DNA of 48,559 bases from Gyrodactylus bullatarudis (lineage: Eukaryota > Platyhelminthes > Monogenea > Gyrodactylidea > Gyrodactylidae), in contig SSNU01000192.1 of NCBI GenBank assembly GCA_012064415.1, forward strand, positions 1 through 48,559. The letters are read 5' to 3'. Of the stretch, positions 11,254 through 21,897 are shown one piece after another. The notes below the pieces were generated by a model. The model was not told the origin of the DNA, did no database searches, and saw only the letters and a list, made by a program, of their open reading frames with translations. How positions within the stretch are numbered: the stretch's first letter is position 1; each line of letters begins with the position of its first letter. The position numbers and the translations under genes were made by a program.

Positions 11254-12640
11254 TAGTGGTCGACAAAATGAATTTATTCACTTAAAATTGCTTCTAGCTC
11301 ATTTATAAAAAATACCTTCAAGATGTAAAATATACCATTAAAAAGGAAATTTCTTACTCTTCTAGATATGATTACTACCCGAACTTATTGGTTCATTGAT
11401 ATTATCAAAAATACAAATTTACGATTTTTCATTGAATTAGAAAACGGCAAAACATATTTGTTCACTTTTATTTTGTAAAATATCCTTTTCCTTCTACTAC
11501 TCTTCAGCATCTTTTTAACATAGAGCAATATAAATTAGCTAAAGTCACTTCGAGAATTAATCTCCACTCTTCCTCAATCTTCTTGATGAGTTCCTGCCTG
11601 TTTGAAAATACTCTTCCCCGAGAGTAAACTTTCTGAGATAAAATTCCCCACAAGTTCTCAATAGGGTTCAGGTCAGGGCTCAGAGCAGGCCATGGCAATA
11701 CCGACATTCCATTCTCTTGAAACCATGTTTTTGTTGATAAATAACGATGACACGGTGCATTATCTTGTTGAAAAATTATTTGGGATTTTTCCATTTCTTC
11801 TTTAAACGGTAACAATTGATCTTCTAAAAGTTGTTAGTATGTTTTCGAATTAAGTCTTTCTTCTATGAAAACAAGGTTACCAGTTCCTTCTTTTGTGATG
11901 TACCCCCATACCATGACACTGCCTCCACCAAATCCTCGCTTTATCTTGGTAGGTTTGGGAAGAGATTTGTCTATCCAACAAAACGAGAGTCCATCTGGCC
12001 CATCCAAATTGAACTTTTTTTCGTCCAAGAATATTGTTTTACTCCAATCGTAGTTTTGAACAATTTTTCATAAGCCCAACAATACCTTATTTCTTTATCC
12101 GTGGTACTCAGATTAGGGGCTGTTTTAGGTTTACCCCAATAGATGTTAGATTTATTTTTTATGCAGCGTTGAACAGTTCTGACAGAGGTATTCAGATTCA
12201 ATTCGCCTGCTCTGAGCCCTGACCTGAACCCTATTGAGAACTTGTGGGGAATTTTATCTCAGAAAGTTTACTCTCGGGGAAGAGTATTTTCAAACAGGCA
12301 GGAACTCATCAAGAAGATTGAGGAAGAGTGGAGATTAATTCTCGAAGTGACTTTAGCTAATTTATATTGCTCTATGTTAAAAAGATGCTGAAGAGTAGTA
12401 GAAGGAAAAGGATATTTTACAAAATAAAAGTGAACAAATATGTTTTGCCGTTTTCTAATTCAATGAAAAATCGTAAATTTGTATTTTTGATAATATCAAT
12501 GAACCAATAAGTTCGGGAGTAATCATATCTAGAAGAGTAAGAAATTTCCTTTTTAATGGTATATTTTACATCTTGAAGGTATTTTTTATAAATGAGCTAG
12601 AAGCAATTTTAAGTGAATAAATTCATTTTGTCGACCACTA
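11254..12640. mobile_element. Tc1-type element converted to a foldback (437-bp inverted arms)
   Basis: Flanked by TA at both ends; the ends read TAGTGGTCGACAAAATG. The arms 11254-11690 and 12205-12640 are inverted copies that look almost identical, with a 1-bp indel near 12519. Both arms contain the 3' part of the transposase gene (last ~60 codons) plus its 3' flank. The natural 5' end and N-terminal codons have thus been replaced by an inverted copy of the 3' end. The 514-bp centre keeps the middle of the transposase. Confidence 0.8.
11504..12201 (-). pseudogene. Tc1-type DD34E transposase, N-terminally truncated
   Basis: On the minus strand the frame enters at LNTSVRTVQRCIKN (the end of the DNA-binding HTH). 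After a frameshift it continues through FLDEKKFNLDGPDG (first catalytic Asp), GGGSVMVWGYI, a stop near SKTY, then FQQDNAPCH (second Asp) and SPDLNPIENLWG. There are 34 residues between the second Asp and the final Glu, the DD34E spacing of Tc1. It ends NLYCSMLKRC-stop. The first HTH and start codon are missing. All three catalytic acidic residues remain, but the frameshift and internal stop kill it. The last part is duplicated in inverted form at 12205-12390. Confidence 0.85.
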
Positions 12641-12904
12641 TAGTTTATTCTATTTGTTACAGAAAATAGAAAAACACATATTTTTTTATTTATGAAAAAG
12701 TAATCAAATATTCCGTGATACTTAACAAATGAAACAAATATTCTTCTAACTAATGAATAGAGTTTTTGATCCTCAAATTAATGATTGAATTTTTCATGAG
12801 GTGTGAAATATAATTGAAATATTATACTTTTTAATTCCGATTTCGATATTTTATTCATAGTAAAGGATCATATTTATTCTATCGAGTTATGGAATTCACA
12901 ATAT

Positions 12905-13168
12905 TATCAACTACTATGGCCTATGTGAGCTTTTTCATCTTTTTCTCTTCACTGTTGCTGTTTATTGAAGAAATTTTGGTGTTTTTTCAGCTTACATAAT
13001 ATTCTTATTTCCATTCATAAGCTTCAACTTTTACTATTTCTTTGTAAATTGTAAATTATTATTTTTCATCAAATTTAAACTTTTATCATTTTCAAAGAGA
13101 GACCACTGATGATCCTTTGAGAAATGCGCATTTGGTTCTAAATATATTTTCTTACATATTTCTAAAAT
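12905..13168 (+). repeat. Solo PLE family-A terminal repeat
   Basis: Begins at the ORF's last codons (CAACTACTATGGCCTATG) and runs past the hammerhead to TTCTTACATATTTCTAAA, very like 3395-3660. No coding PLE sequence lies upstream. Confidence 0.8.
13100..13138 (+). ncRNA. Hammerhead ribozyme motif (family A)
   Basis: Identical core to 3601-3639: CTGATGA at 13106-13112, GAAA at 13121-13124, ATGCGCAT stem III, GACCA/TGGTT stem I. Predicted cleavage after 13132. Confidence 0.75.
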
Positions 13169-13480
13169 AGGATATACGTTTTCCTCACATAGTCAAAGTA
13201 TATAAAAATTCTTATGTGCTCTGTCCAAAGATCAAGTCACCGAACTCACATAAATTTATATCATATTATTGGTTGTATTGATAAAAATTCATTCTCAAAA
13301 ATATAAAATGTAAGAGTATCATTTTTGGTATTTCAGTATGAGAGCTCAATCCTGTGACAAACTAGAATTTTCAATTAAAAATATCAATAATATAAATTTT
13401 TCTTTTCTTTCAAGCCTTCAACCATTGAATGTAAGCCGAATATTATTTAGCGCATTGGAGTATATAGCGAATTCAATATG

Positions 13481-13550
13481 AAATGAAAATTTTATTGAAC
13501 AATACATACATTCTCATTTGCAATTATCATTTTCAATAGAAATATTATTA
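13481..13550 (-). repeat. LINE 3' tail, inverted orientation
   Basis: The reverse complement reads TTGAAAATGATAATTGCAAA... TTGTTCAATAAAATTTTCATTTC, the shared LINE tail. No LINE coding sequence is attached, so this is a heavily 5'-truncated insertion. 13170-13480 shows nothing recognisable. Confidence 0.6.
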
Positions 13551-13699
13551 GAAAATAAATTTTTTACAAAAATAAAATTTAATTAGAATTCTATGTTCAT
13601 AAAAGAAATAAATGAATCTAGAAAAGATAATTTTAAATAGTTTCACGTTCTAATATGAATGCTCTCAAGAAAAGCTAGATATTGAAACACAGGTAAAAG

Positions 13700-13830
13700 T
13701 CCCGTAAAGTGAGAAGAGATGAAATAAAATCCCAGCGTTCCCCTCTTATATAGGACAAATTTAGCTCTACTCTCATTCGTTACATGCATGGACCAATCAG
13801 AATCGAGGAAAGCTCATGGGGAAACTTACA
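13700..13830 (-). promoter_or_regulatory. Possible RNA polymerase II core promoter
   Basis: Minus-strand order: ATTGG (inverted CCAAT, about 13790), then CCTATATAAGAGGGG (a TATA box, about 13745). Spacing is promoter-like and local GC is raised. No gene is seen downstream, so it may belong to a lost transposon. 13831-14190 holds nothing recognisable. Confidence 0.25.
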
Positions 13831-14280
13831 AGTTATTTTTCATCATGAATTAGCAGCAGATCAATTTAATAGAACAGAGTCATTAATTTTCAATTTTAAA
13901 TAGACATATAGATCTTATTTCTGGTATTCTCTATATTCTGGTATAATTTTTTTCTTAAATTACGCCAAACAAAAAACTTTTTTGTTTTACATGATGTAGT
14001 TTTAAAAAGAACACCATCAGAAGCTTATGGAAAACTAATTCACCTGACAAATTTTCAATGTTCTAATCATCATGCTAAAAATTATATAGAGTTTTGAAAA
14101 TGTTTTGGATTTAGAAAATTCAATCTCAATCTAAAAAATATTCATGATTCATTCTTTCACAATGTGTAGTGTAAACTTTAGTATTGGAAGTGACGCCTCT
14201 CCCCCACCTATACCCTGTCATGCATTAGGTAATAGGTGTAGAGAGGGATAATTTATGGTACACACAATCACACAATATGG

Positions 14281-14737
14281 TATGGGGTCCTCTCATTCAG
14301 ATCTCAACCTCTCTTTCATGTATTTGGAAGGGAAAGAAATGAGTTACCCACGCACATCAATTACACATCATGTTAGTCTCTGCTTTAACTCATGTCCTTT
14401 TATGGCTATATCTGTCTTTCTCATTGTAGAATGTATTGAAAATACCAGATTTTGTATGGGGTCCTCTCATTCAGATCTCAACCTCTCTTACATGTATTTG
14501 GAAGGGAAAGAAATGAGTTACCGATGTTCACCTTACCATATTTCAGTATCAGGAATACACAGTATTTTTTAAAGTCTATTCTATATTCGTGCGTCAATCT
14601 GCGTCAATAGACATTACCTCAATACATTCTACAATGAGAAAGACAGATATAGCCATAAAAGGACATGAGTTAAAGCAGAGACTAACATGATGTGTAATTG
14701 ATGTGCGTGGGTAACTCATTTCTTTCCCTTCCAAATA
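14281..14737. repeat. Perfect 119-bp inverted repeat with nested 68-bp direct repeats
   Basis: 14321-14439 and 14619-14737 are exact reverse complements by eye. The 68-bp unit starting TATGGGGTCCTCTCATTC occurs directly at 14281-14348 and 14455-14522. The right arm abuts the truncated transposase copy at 14738 with short shared ATATTTG sequence. The open frame 14255-14572 just crosses the repeats. The perfection implies recent formation. Confidence 0.8.
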
Positions 14738-15765
14738 TCTTCAAATATCTTTTTAAAGTTTTAATTGATTTCTTAGATGCCTTCGATATCAATTCAATTG
14801 GAAATCCATCTTCATCTTTTAATCAATTGGAGTATTTTACTGATAGGTGTGTTTTTTAATTTAATCTATCATTATTAAAAATAATCTTACATATGGAAAT
14901 CAGATCGACAGAATTGATTCGTCCATCTTTCTGGGAAACAAAATATTTGAGATCTTTCGAATAACCTTGGCGTCTGAAAATTTTTTGACTTTATCAATGT
15001 TTCACATAAATGATCATAGGATTTCTGAGCTCTAATATTGATTGTTCAACATGAGTAATTTTATTAAAATTAACTGATCTGGTTAATGAATGAATTTCTT
15101 GTTTCAAAAGACGAGGGAAAATTTTAATACATTGGATAAATCTCCCATTGAATCTACAATACCTTTCAAATGAACATGGATAAAAACTGTCGAATAAATT
15201 AATACCAATTTTGTCAAGCAGGTGGATAACAAGAATGATGTAATGAAGCAGAGGCAGTTTTTTATCAATAAATAAAACAATCGGTTGGTCAATTTTGAAT
15301 TGAATTCATTTAAAAACTGTTATGAATGAAGATACAAGGAGCTTTCAAATTGAATATTGATAGTTTTAAAGGAATTTGTATCAACTTTGAGTCTTCTTTT
15401 TTCAATAACCAAATTATTGTGAGCTTCGTTTGCAAGATTTACATTGCTTAAGGAAGGAATAAAATCTTCCTTGTAATAAAGTGACTTTGAAAGAAGACAA
15501 AACACTAGTTTGAAGATTTAATTTCGTTATCAATCAGTAGATGTAAAAAAATTGTTAAATCCAGGTTGATAGATTTTGCGGATTTCAAAACATTAAAGAT
15601 TATCAATGTGAGTTACATTCCTGTATTCAACATGTTCTTCAATGTAAATCTTATTGACGTAATTATATGATGCTTTGAAATTTTCAATATCAACTTCATT
15701 TGCACACTGAATGATAATGCCCTTGAGTGAGGCCTTGTCAAGCTGAATGCCTTGGTTCAGTGTTC
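14738..15765 (-). pseudogene. Second copy of the HTH/unknown-domain transposase-like gene, truncated
   Basis: The minus strand enters at GIQLDKASLKGIIIQCANEV (compare GIELDKKSL...IIQCANDL in the copy at 1-1801). It continues NYVNKIYIEEHVEYRN up to a GTAAC donor-like site, then the second block (DNEIKSS...CFVF, INIQFESSLYLHS) with frameshifts. It reaches KMDESILSI and the CCATAT/GTAAG donor at 14881-14891. A third block (EDGFPIELISKASKKSIKT, LKRYLK) matches the HTH start of exon C in copy 1. The downstream DDE domain is missing, cut off at the inverted repeat. Matching block order and a shared donor position support a once-spliced gene family. The function of the middle domain is unknown. Confidence 0.65.
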
Positions 15766-15930
15766 TTCGAGATTGGTTTTGAGCTGAGCTACCGATGACA
15801 TAGGAAATTTGAGCAAAGTAAGAAGATGCCGGATTGTTTCACAAATAAAGATCTCTATTTCGGGCATACTCATCAGTATGATACATGTCATATAAATACA
15901 GGTTTAACAAATTTGAAAGAGATGGCCTGA
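15745..15930. repeat. Copy of the uncharacterised unit found in the 4.2-5.2 kb foldback
   Basis: Homologous to 4840-5012 (inverted) and, for its inner part, to 4448-4565. It contains CCGATGACATAGGAAATTTG and the KMPDCFTNKDLYFGH reading frame with one Cys codon changed. It joins the 5' side of the truncated transposase copy on one flank and a PLE fragment on the other. Confidence 0.6.
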
Positions 15931-16547
15931 GAAAAGAAAGATATCTGGAATCAATGAACAGAATACTCTCAGATCGGTCAAAATTTACCAAAACTAGAAC
16001 AAAATTTAAGGATCATCAACCCAAAATATTTATTATTTACAATGATGAATGTGTCGTCCATATAGCGATAATAATGGTTATTTTTCACATAATCACCGAC
16101 GAAGTCAATTGTTTCTTTTAGTGGCACATTCGTGAACAAAGATTCGACATCATAGGATAGCTTATTTTGGTCACTGACGTTGACTTCTTTGATTTTCTCT
16201 ACAAATTCAAATGTGTCTGAAAGAGAGTGACGACAAACTGCTTTCTTCATTGGTTCAAGCACTTCAACTAACCATTTCGCCAATTTGCTTGTAGCTGATT
16301 GACTCATGTCCAAAATTGGTCTGAGAGGAATTTCTGGATCACTTTCGTTTCTATTCATTTTATGTATCTTCGGTAGTCCGTACAATCTATTCGTTGATCT
16401 GTTTGAGCATCTGAGATTCAAATAGATAGAATTGTCTATGTGTTTGTTTTGCAGTATCACTTTCAATTCTTTGTTGACTTTGTCTTCAAATATTTTGGGT
16501 TGATGATCCTGAAGTTTTGTTCTAGTTTTGGTAAATTTTCGCCTAAA
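15930..16547 (-). pseudogene. PLE N-terminus/RT fragment with an inverted self-copy
   Basis: Minus-strand coding (16547 down to about 15985) reads FTKTRTKLQDHQPKIF, then KVILQNKHIDNSIYLNLRC, the PLE hallmark RLYGLPKIHK, LRPILDMSQSATSKLAKWL, LSYDVESLFTNVP (RT motif A Asp), and abruptly YRYMDDTFIIV (motif C). About 90 residues, including motif B, are missing between VKNNHYY and RYMDD. At 16028 the strand switches: 15935-16028 on plus reads KERYLESMNRILSDRSKFTK and then repeats TRTKFKDHQPKIF, an inverted copy of 16487-16547. Dead, with an internal deletion. Confidence 0.8.
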
Positions 16548-17712
16548 TCACGAACAGTGAATTTAGGTTTTATTATTTTACCATTTATTAGTATATTATT
16601 ATTGATTGGAATTAATGTAAAAGGAGTAATATAGAATGTTTTGTTTTCACTAATACTAAGTCCTAGATCTATCAAATCAATGGTGAGGGTTTTTAACAAT
16701 GAGTTTATAAGATTTATATCGATAACATCATCAAAACTGAAGACTATTTTTATATCATCAGCATACTTAGAAATTTTAGCTCCTTCAACATTTTTTTTTT
16801 GAAAATACAACATTAAATAGTAGAGGGCCTACTCTAGAGCCTTGTGGAACTCCTGAAGTGATTAATTTAGGCTATGAATCCTCTTCTTGATAGATTTTTT
16901 TTCAATTATTCATTATTCACTCATTTACTTATCAATATTTCACACACCATAATTATCCTCAATTAACTTCTGTAGAGCAGAGATTACATGTAAGGGTCGA
17001 GAAAGGGTCTAATTAGTAAGGTCAACTATGTTTACGTTCACGATAAAAATCGATAATGATTATTTTCTGTTCTGTTCAATGAACTCATTTCATTTTCCAA
17101 TCGAATTTAGAACTAACAAAACTTCAAATAGGCATAACTTTCTTATTTGATTAGCTAGAGAGCTAATTATTTTTGCAAAACAAGTCTCAGATTCTAAATT
17201 TTCAGAATAAAATGAATATCCGATGAATTTCAGTATTTTTTTATTTAGAAACCAACTAAAGTTAATTGAGGATAATCATGGTGTGTGAAATATTGATAAG
17301 TGAATGAGTGAATAATGACTAATTGAAAAAAAATCTATCGAGAAGAGATTTTTTTCATTTTTTTGAGGATTAACTCTACATCAAATCTTTAGGACTTTTA
17401 CTGTATATGACAATGGATTTTTTCCTTTATCGAGAAGGGAGACATAGTTAAGAAAATCAAAGATGTTAGTTTCGCATGATTTTCCTTTAAAAACCATGTT
17501 GATTAGGGTCAGTTTTATTTAAATTAATTATGTTGAGAATCTTGACAAATAGAATTGAGTCAATAATCTTTATAAGAGTATTTTGTAATGTAATGTAAGG
17601 TCTAAATGCATTACTATTGGGCTTAGGTATAGGAATAACTTTCGCCATTAATGTGTAATCAGGAATTTCATAAGAAAAGAATAAGGTTTGAAAAAGTTTA
17701 TAAATACTATGA
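16548..17712 (-). pseudogene. LINE ORF2 fragment (RT), split by a MITE and fused to a PLE
   Basis: The upstream half (17712-17355, minus) reads KVIPIPKPNSNAF, then TLQNTLIKIIDSILFVKIL. The downstream half (16870-16548) reads PQGSRVGPLLFN, SKYADDIKIVFSFDD (YADD kept) and PKFTVRDLG. At 16547 the LINE frame runs straight into the PLE at FTVRDLG/ENLPK. It matches the 6430-8409 copy closely in both halves. Confidence 0.8.
16881..17348. mobile_element. MITE-like element with about 89-bp terminal inverted repeats
   Basis: Arms 16881-16969 and 17260-17348 are inverted copies, ends CTCTTCTTGATAG and CTATCGAGAAGAG, with only a few differences. No coding capacity. It sits within the LINE RT. The target duplication is unclear, so the superfamily is not assigned. 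Confidence 0.75.
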
Positions 17713-17719
17713 ATAAAAT

Positions 17720-18788
17720 ATAATATTAGTATAATAATTATAATTATTATAATAATTATTATTGATTGCGATTCACTTAAAATAATATCCTCAAGAAAAA
17801 GTTATACACCGAATGGAAATCTGTTGAAATATCTTGTACTCTTTTGGATCTCATGAGACTATTAGACCAATTTGATATCTACTGTAGGAGCCCTGAATTA
17901 TGTTACATAAATTTAAAAAAAAAATTTAATTCATTTTATATGAAATTGATAAACAATGGCCAATCAGGTTAAAAAAGCCTTTTTACATCAAAAAATAGGA
18001 TAAAATCCTTACAGACATTATATAAAAGCATAAAACTCGTATCGGGTGACCTAACTAGTAAAAATTCGATCATACATTGATGATTTTCAAGCATTTTTTA
18101 AAATACAAACTTGAATTTACTTAATATAATATTTACTAGTATGTTCAGAGTAAGTGCGGTAACTGCACTTACATGCGTCACTATTTTTTTAGACAAGATG
18201 TGAGAATTAAATTATTATGATTCGATGAATAAATTTTATTTAAAATTAATCGAAAATAATTGAGGTTTATGAGTGGGTTTCTAAAAAATGTAAAATTTAT
18301 CGAAAATTACAATAATTAGACGTTCAGTCTACCTGATATGTGTTGTCAGAAGTTATTACTCTCACTTTCACTTTAATAAAATTTTCAAGTTAAGAAAATG
18401 AAAAGTTCATATAGTAAAAGTACTCAATCTAAAATGGATTCCAAAAAGTCTTCAACATATACGAATTCTTGATAGAAGAATTGTCATTTCTTACTTCACA
18501 CATAAAAGTTTAAATTAAAAGTAATTTCAGAATATGAATATTTATCTTTGTAATTTTAATCTCAAACTCCGGTTCAACAGAAAAAAAACACAGATAGTAA
18601 GTGTGATTCAGATTGGTTATTATTTCAAGATTCAGTTAAAGAGTAAGTTTTCGGATAAAATCAGTTACAATAAAAATTTATCAACCTTTAGAGAATGTGT
18701 GAGTATTTTAATACTTTGAAATTTGACATTACGTTAATTAAATTTTTTTAGAGAGATCAGGTCGATTGTAAGCTTTTAGTATTGGATA
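17720..18788. other. Gene-free stretch with one dispersed repeat
   Basis: 17715-17765 is AAT/ATT-rich simple sequence. 18140-18280 is copy 2 of the dispersed repeat at 11090-11225 (TTCAGAGTAAGTGCGGTAAC, CAAGATGTGAG). Nothing else recognised. Confidence 0.4.
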
Positions 18789-19151
18789 TAGTGGTCGAAT
18801 TAATATTTAGTCGGATGCAAATTTTTCTTATCGTTAATTCTAAAATAATGCATGAAAACTAAAAACATCATATGACTTCTATTTGAAAATGATAATTGTA
18901 AATCAGAACATATGTATTATGCAATTTTCATTCCATTTCATCATCTCTGTTGTTTAAAGCAAATAATTACCAATATAACAGGAAAAAAGTGAACCTCATA
19001 TGTTTTTCGTTTTCATTTTCAATGAGAAATAAAAAAATTCATTTATTTATCATTTGATAGATCATTTTCTTGGGCTCTATCAGTGTTAATTTGAAAATAA
19101 TATTGCTGAAAAAATCGAGAATTTAGAATAGTAGAATTGGCTCGACCACTA
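18789..19151. mobile_element. Short Tc1-family relic with TA flanks
   Basis: The ends TATAGTGGTCGA and TCGACCACTATA match the Tc1 elements at 11.25 and 20.1 kb. The inner part (about 18980-19070, AAAAAGTGAACCTCATATG) resembles the Tc1 3' flank. A LINE tail is embedded at 18885-18945. There is no transposase. Confidence 0.55.
18885..18945 (+). repeat. LINE 3' tail inside the Tc1 relic
   Basis: GAAAATGATAATTGTAAATC... then CATTCCATTTCATC, a degraded version of the shared LINE tail. Confidence 0.55.
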
Positions 19152-19159
19152 TACATAAT

Positions 19160-20105
19160 ATTCATTTTATTGAAGTTAAAATTCCTAAATATTTCATATA
19201 TAATATAGTATATTATGTTTTGAACTCAAAATTAGGTTAGTTATTGTACATATTTTTATTAGAGCTCAAATTTATTCGTATTTTCATATATGGTGGACAA
19301 AAAATTAACTAAATATCCCGTTTATGAACCTTGTATACACATGCATATACGATATATATCCCTATATCCGATGGGAGATTTGTAAGATTTGCATCAATAA
19401 AACATATAGAAGAGCATGCCAATGGATTCAGGAGCAAAATTTATGGGTCAATGTTAAGATCCTTCAAATACATAAGAAAATAAGATAGAATTTTTGAAAA
19501 GCACACAAGAGTGAATGAGAGATATAAACGAAAAAATTCCTGATCTTTGGTCTCAAAGAAGAAAGTCCACAAATAAAAAAGGAGGCGTAAAACTGATCGG
19601 TAGATATGAAAGACGAATTATTGATTATAATTTTAAATTGAAGGATGAAAATACAATACCTTATTCATTTTAGTAAACCAAAAGTTAGTTTCTAGAATTC
19701 TATTTGATCTTGAAAACTTAAAAAATTTTAGAAAGGAAGTAAGCTGTAATTTTAATACGTTATAAAAAGTTGGCTTATCATAAGAAATTAAATGATTAAA
19801 AGATCATTCTTTATCCGATTAAATTATTCAAATTAATTAATTTTTATAATCATTGATTTCACTGTTAATCTTGTAACTATTGGTAATCATGAATCATAAA
19901 TTTATACGGCTTCAATTCAACCAATTTCGAACAGTTTTTTTGGTGAAAAACATGTAGAACTTTTTTTGAACATTATTTAGAAAATTGAAAGAAGATTGCT
20001 ATATATCATTTTCGAAGAATTACCACTGATGATGCATTAAATTTTGGTTTTAATATAAGTTAAGAGTTCACTCAAGATAATATTTTACAAATTATGAAAG
20101 AAATA
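19160..20105. other. Gene-free stretch with a decayed PLE terminal repeat
   Basis: 19160-19925 shows no gene. About 19925-20060 resembles the PLE pLTR: ACCACTGATGATGCATT at 20022-20038 keeps CTGATGA, but the GAAA core is gone, so it is a dead hammerhead relic. Confidence 0.45.
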
Positions 20106-20449
20106 TAGTTGTCGCAAAATTTAGGTTTTCACTTTAATTTTTCTTTTAACTTCCTTATTATACATCCAACTTTAATAAAACATATATCAATAGAATTGTT
20201 ACAGTCCATACAACATTTTGAAAATCTTATTTTTACAAATTCATTAAACGGTTTTTGAAAAATTCGAAAATACTATATTCCATTAAGATACAAAACGCAA
20301 TATTTATGTTTTCACTTTTTCATAATTGATTCTATCGGTAAGCTATCACCTTATTTTTCGATTATGATAGATTAATTTTCAGGAAATATTTCTAGCTCAA
20401 CTTCTGAAAAAAAATCTTCATGCATAATCGAAAAGAAAAGGGTACAAGC

Positions 20450-20819
20450 AAAAATTATTAAAGCCAGGTTAAAGCCTAAGCATAAAATTACTAACTGGAT
20501 GTTGGGCAAGATCAAAAGAATGATTGAAAAAGAGGGGAGAATTGTTCACAGATAAGAAATGAACTGAATCTCAACACAAGTTTACGAACACTTCAAAATA
20601 CTGTCAAGGGATACCTTGAATTTTGTTGAACGAACGTCAAACGAGTTTGTTTCGTATCTGAGATTTTTATATCGAGACGCCTAGACTTTGTCTAAAAGAG
20701 AACTTTTATTAGAAAAATGCCATATTTTCAGATGAGAAAAAATTCAATTTAGACGTTCCTGGTTGGCTTAGTTAGCATTGGCAACCAAAATATCGTTCAA
20801 AATGGCAAACAGTCAAAAG
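20450..20819 (+). pseudogene. Tc1-type transposase, N-terminal half
   Basis: Frames with several stops give KPKHKITNWMLGKIKRMIEK, IRNELNLNTSLRTLQN (HTH region, like LNTSVRTVQRC in the 11.5-kb copy), then KCHIFSDEKKFNLDVPG with the first catalytic Asp. The frame is cut at KWQ by the LINE. Confidence 0.75.
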
Positions 20820-21514
20820 AGATTTTGATGATTTTATCGACATTAATTTCATTAATACGTCTCTAAAAATTCTTTCAAATGATTTAAAAGCCTTAGGCTT
20901 AAGCATCAATGAAAGTAAAACTTTCTTCATTACACCTTTTACAACAATCCCTTTACAAGGAAATTTACTTGTGAATGAAAAAAATCGATCCAAAATTCAC
21001 AATTTGTGACTTGGGAGTTAAATGTAAAGACTTTTTTGATTTTACAGAACATTATAAAGATATTCATAGATCTTTCATATCAAGATGCACGCAGATTCAT
21101 AAATGCATAAAAAACGACTTCATGAAAGTTTTTCTCTTCAAAATGATGGCTCGATCCGTTGTTGAATTTTGTGCAGGATGCTGGAATCCTGAGAAGCCCG
21201 AATGGTCTATGAAGCTTCAAAAAGTTGCCAAAATTTTCCGACGTAAACTGTCTGAACCATACAGGAAAAAACTCAGTCTACCTTCCGAATCAATAATGAT
21301 TCGAAGAGATATCAAAAGCATTCTACTCATCAAAAAGTGCCTCACTCCTCAAAGTCTTCCTGGACTCCGTGATCGATACAAAATACAAGGAGAAATCAAA
21401 AATCTGGCAATCTTCACGAGAAGTAAAAAATTATTTGAAAAGTTACCGAATATCATAAAAAGAATGAGTTTATTTGAATTCAATAAAGAAATTAACTCGA
21501 GATTCCTTAACTAA
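20820..21514 (+). pseudogene. LINE ORF2, C-terminal part (5'-truncated copy)
   Basis: Begins within the RT just after the YADD region (DDFIDINFINTSLK), with one frameshift near 20978, then an open frame of 179 residues: PKFTICDLGVKCKDFFDF, ARSVVEFCAGCWNPEKPEW, ending INSRFLN-stop. It matches 7700-8409. The LINE's 3' UTR resumes after the PLE and ends with the ATTTC tail at 23223; the interval 22545-23160 holds no gene. Confidence 0.85.
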
Positions 21515-21589
21515 AACCAAAAAAAATGTATTACTTATTTCCTTAACTATGAAAGATGTATATATATCTAGAAGTAATGATTACGTTGG

Positions 21590-21897
21590 AGTGATTCACG
21601 TAGTTGTTCAAAAACGTCCGAAAATCCACTTAAATACATAATTTAGGAATTATATAAGAAGATATATTTAAAACCAAATGCGCATTTCTCAAAGGATCAT
21701 CAGTGGTCTCTCTTTGAAAATGATAAAAGTTAAATTTGAATGAAAAATAATAATTTACAAATTTTGAAAGAAATAGTAAATGTTAAAGAATATAAGAGTC
21801 ATGAGTGGAAATAGAAATATAATGTAAGCTGAAAAAACACCAAAAACTCTTCAATAAATAGCAACAGTGAAGAGAAAAAGGTGAAAAAGCTCACATA
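21590..21897 (-). repeat. PLE family-A terminal repeat
   Basis: Minus-strand pLTR directly downstream of the PLE stop, ending near 21600 at CGTCCGAAAATCCAC. It holds the hammerhead at 21672-21710. Confidence 0.8.
21672..21710 (-). ncRNA. Hammerhead ribozyme motif (family A)
   Basis: On minus: CTGATGA (21704-21698), GAAA (21688-21685), palindromic ATGCGCAT (21785 region of the pLTR; 21678-21685), GACCA/TGGTT stem I. Core intact. Confidence 0.75.

Noticed and set aside
11831..12222. Plus-strand open frames across the Tc1 element
   Set aside because: Antisense shadows of the minus-strand transposase.
14255..14572. Plus-strand open frame with internal repeats
   Set aside because: It is the translated shadow of the direct and inverted DNA repeats; the duplicated peptide only mirrors the 68-bp DNA repeat.
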